Shown here piece by piece: positions 6,255 to 7,270 of a DNA stretch of 7,270 bases (its first letter is position 1; each line of letters opens with the position of its first letter). Both the position numbers and the translations under genes were made by a program. This DNA is from Thermoplasmata archaeon (GTDB lineage Archaea > Thermoplasmatota > Thermoplasmata > Thermoplasmatales > Thermoplasmataceae). The DNA is taken from contig JAKBQK010000095.1 of assembly GCA_021835265.1 (NCBI GenBank), forward strand, positions 1 through 7,270. The letters run 5' to 3'. Below the pieces are notes generated by a model. That model worked only from the letters and a program-made list of their open reading frames with translations. It was not told the origin of the DNA and did no database searches.

Positions 6255-7270
6255 AATTAGAAAATGGGATTCCAGATTTATACGGAACATGATCAAATTA
6301 AACTACGGTAAAGGCCTAAGAGAAGACCAGAGGAGAAAGGGGTACTATCCGGTGTACGGGTCCAATGGGATCGTAGGTTTTCATGATAAATATCTTGTTG
6401 AAGGACCCGGTATTATAATTGGAAGGAAAGGCAATGTTGGTTCAGTAAGATTTTCGAAGGATAATTTTTGGCCTATTGACACGACCTATTATCTTACTAT
6501 ACACGGAATTGGTGATTTTGAATTTTGGTACTATTTCCTGCAAACCATAAAACTTGATGAGATGAACACTCATTCAGCTGTGCCTGGATTAAACAGAGAA
6601 AATGTTTACAACTTGGAAATTGCAATACCAGATTACGCTGAGCAAACAGCAATTGCAAATATTCTGTCAAATTTGGATACTAAAATAGAACTCAATCAAC
6701 AGATGAATAAAACCCTCGAATCCATTGCCCAATCCCTATTCAAGCACTGGTTCATCGACTTTGAATTTCCGGACGTAAATGACCAACCATATAAGTCAAG
6801 TGGAGGGGAGATGATAGATTCTGAGTTGGAAATGATCCCAAAAGGTTGGCACGTTTCCAAAATTGGTAAAGAATTTAAAACGATATTAGGTGGAACACCC
6901 TCTACAATGAATAAAAGTTATTGGGAAAATGGTACAATACCTTGGATAAATTCAGGTAAGATAAATGAATTTCGTATTATTGAACCTTCAGAATATATAA
7001 CAGAAAATGCAGTAAAAGAGTCTGCTACCAAATTGATGCCAAAAGGAACGGTAGTATTGGCGATTACGGGAGCTACATTAGGTCAAATTAGTATAATAGA
7101 AATAGATACTTGTGGCAATCAGTCCGTGGTTGGTATTATCCCTACGGAAATTCTAAATTCAGAATATTTGTACTTTACCCTACAAGCTAATTTAAATAAG
7201 CTCATTTCTAACCAAACTGGAGGAGCACAGCAACACATAAATAAAGGAAACATCGAAACTCTGATTTTGC
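6244..7270 (+). CDS. hsdS: Type I restriction-modification specificity subunit HsdS (3' end outside window)
   Basis: HsdS reads the bipartite DNA target of the type I enzyme. The frame is open to the window edge, giving about 342 residues, and the C-terminal conserved region is still missing. The first target recognition domain (about 1-128) shows [24 protein letters not shown] and [15 protein letters not shown]. The central conserved helix (about 131-178) has [20 protein letters not shown] and [13 protein letters not shown]. The second recognition domain begins at IPKGW (198-202), with [22 protein letters not shown] and [15 protein letters not shown]. The start is uncertain. The TTG at 6244 overlaps hsdM by 11 bases, has GGAG before it and keeps the usual W (W8) ahead of the YGKGL motif. 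The first ATG is at 6289 (residue 16 here) and is what automatic annotation would probably choose. The two recognition domains differ clearly, so the target should be two unlike half-sites; the sequence does not say which. hsdR may follow. Confidence 0.92.
   Translation, partial: MNSEIRKWDSRFIRNMIKLNYGKGLREDQRRKGYYPVYGSNGIVGFHDKYLVEGPGIIIGRKGNVGSVRFSKDNFWPIDTTYYLTIHGIGDFEFWYYFLQTIKLDEMNTHSAVPGLNRENVYNLEIAIPDYAEQTAIANILSNLDTKIELNQQMNKTLESIAQSLFKHWFIDFEFPDVNDQPYKSSGGEMIDSELEMIPKGWHVSKIGKEFKTILGGTPSTMNKSYWENGTIPWINSGKINEFRIIEPSEYITENAVKESATKLMPKGTVVLAITGATLGQISIIEIDTCGNQSVVGIIPTEILNSEYLYFTLQANLNKLISNQTGGAQQHINKGNIETLIL

Overview
The window looks archaeal, most likely a methanogen related to the Methanosarcinales. 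It is AT-rich, uses many AGA/AGG and ATA codons, shows few Shine-Dalgarno sites, and has TATA-like BoxA elements (TTTATAAAT before hsdM, TTTTAAAT before the radical SAM gene) at about the distance expected for archaeal promoters. The lineage is inferred from style and from the look of the HsdM protein; no rRNA, tRNA or housekeeping gene is present to confirm it.

Layout, left to right, all genes on the + strand. (1) Bases 1-730 hold the end of a gene whose C-terminus carries an R-N-x3-H motif of the HEPN RNase type. Its reading frame appears broken at an A6G5 run near position 79-89, so an upstream part (from before the window to 99) and a downstream ORF (158-730) look like two halves of one gene. 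(2) A short intergenic stretch (731-811) carries four GGATCC hexamers arranged as two pairs around a BoxA-like element. The last pair brackets the start codon of the next gene. (3) Bases 812-2540 are a two-gene unit: a B12-binding-type radical SAM enzyme (CxxxCxxC), then, 4 bases after its stop, a small PD-(D/E)XK nuclease-like protein. (4) About 380 bases without a convincing gene. (5) A 319-residue protein with four predicted membrane segments and no recognised family (2924-3883). (6) About 820 bases without an intact gene, holding an alternating inverted-repeat element and a possible gene remnant on the - strand, and ending in an archaeal promoter. (7) A type I restriction-modification locus: complete hsdM (4704-6254), then hsdS, which runs off the end of the window. 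No hsdR is present here; it would have to lie outside.

Taken together this reads as a defence or accessory island: a HEPN-type protein, a PD-(D/E)XK nuclease, a membrane protein and a type I R-M system side by side. HsdM and HsdS form the methyltransferase, with HsdS choosing the DNA target. The most unusual part is the tightly coupled radical SAM plus nuclease pair with its GGATCC-studded control region. I do not recognise it as a described system, and its function is open.
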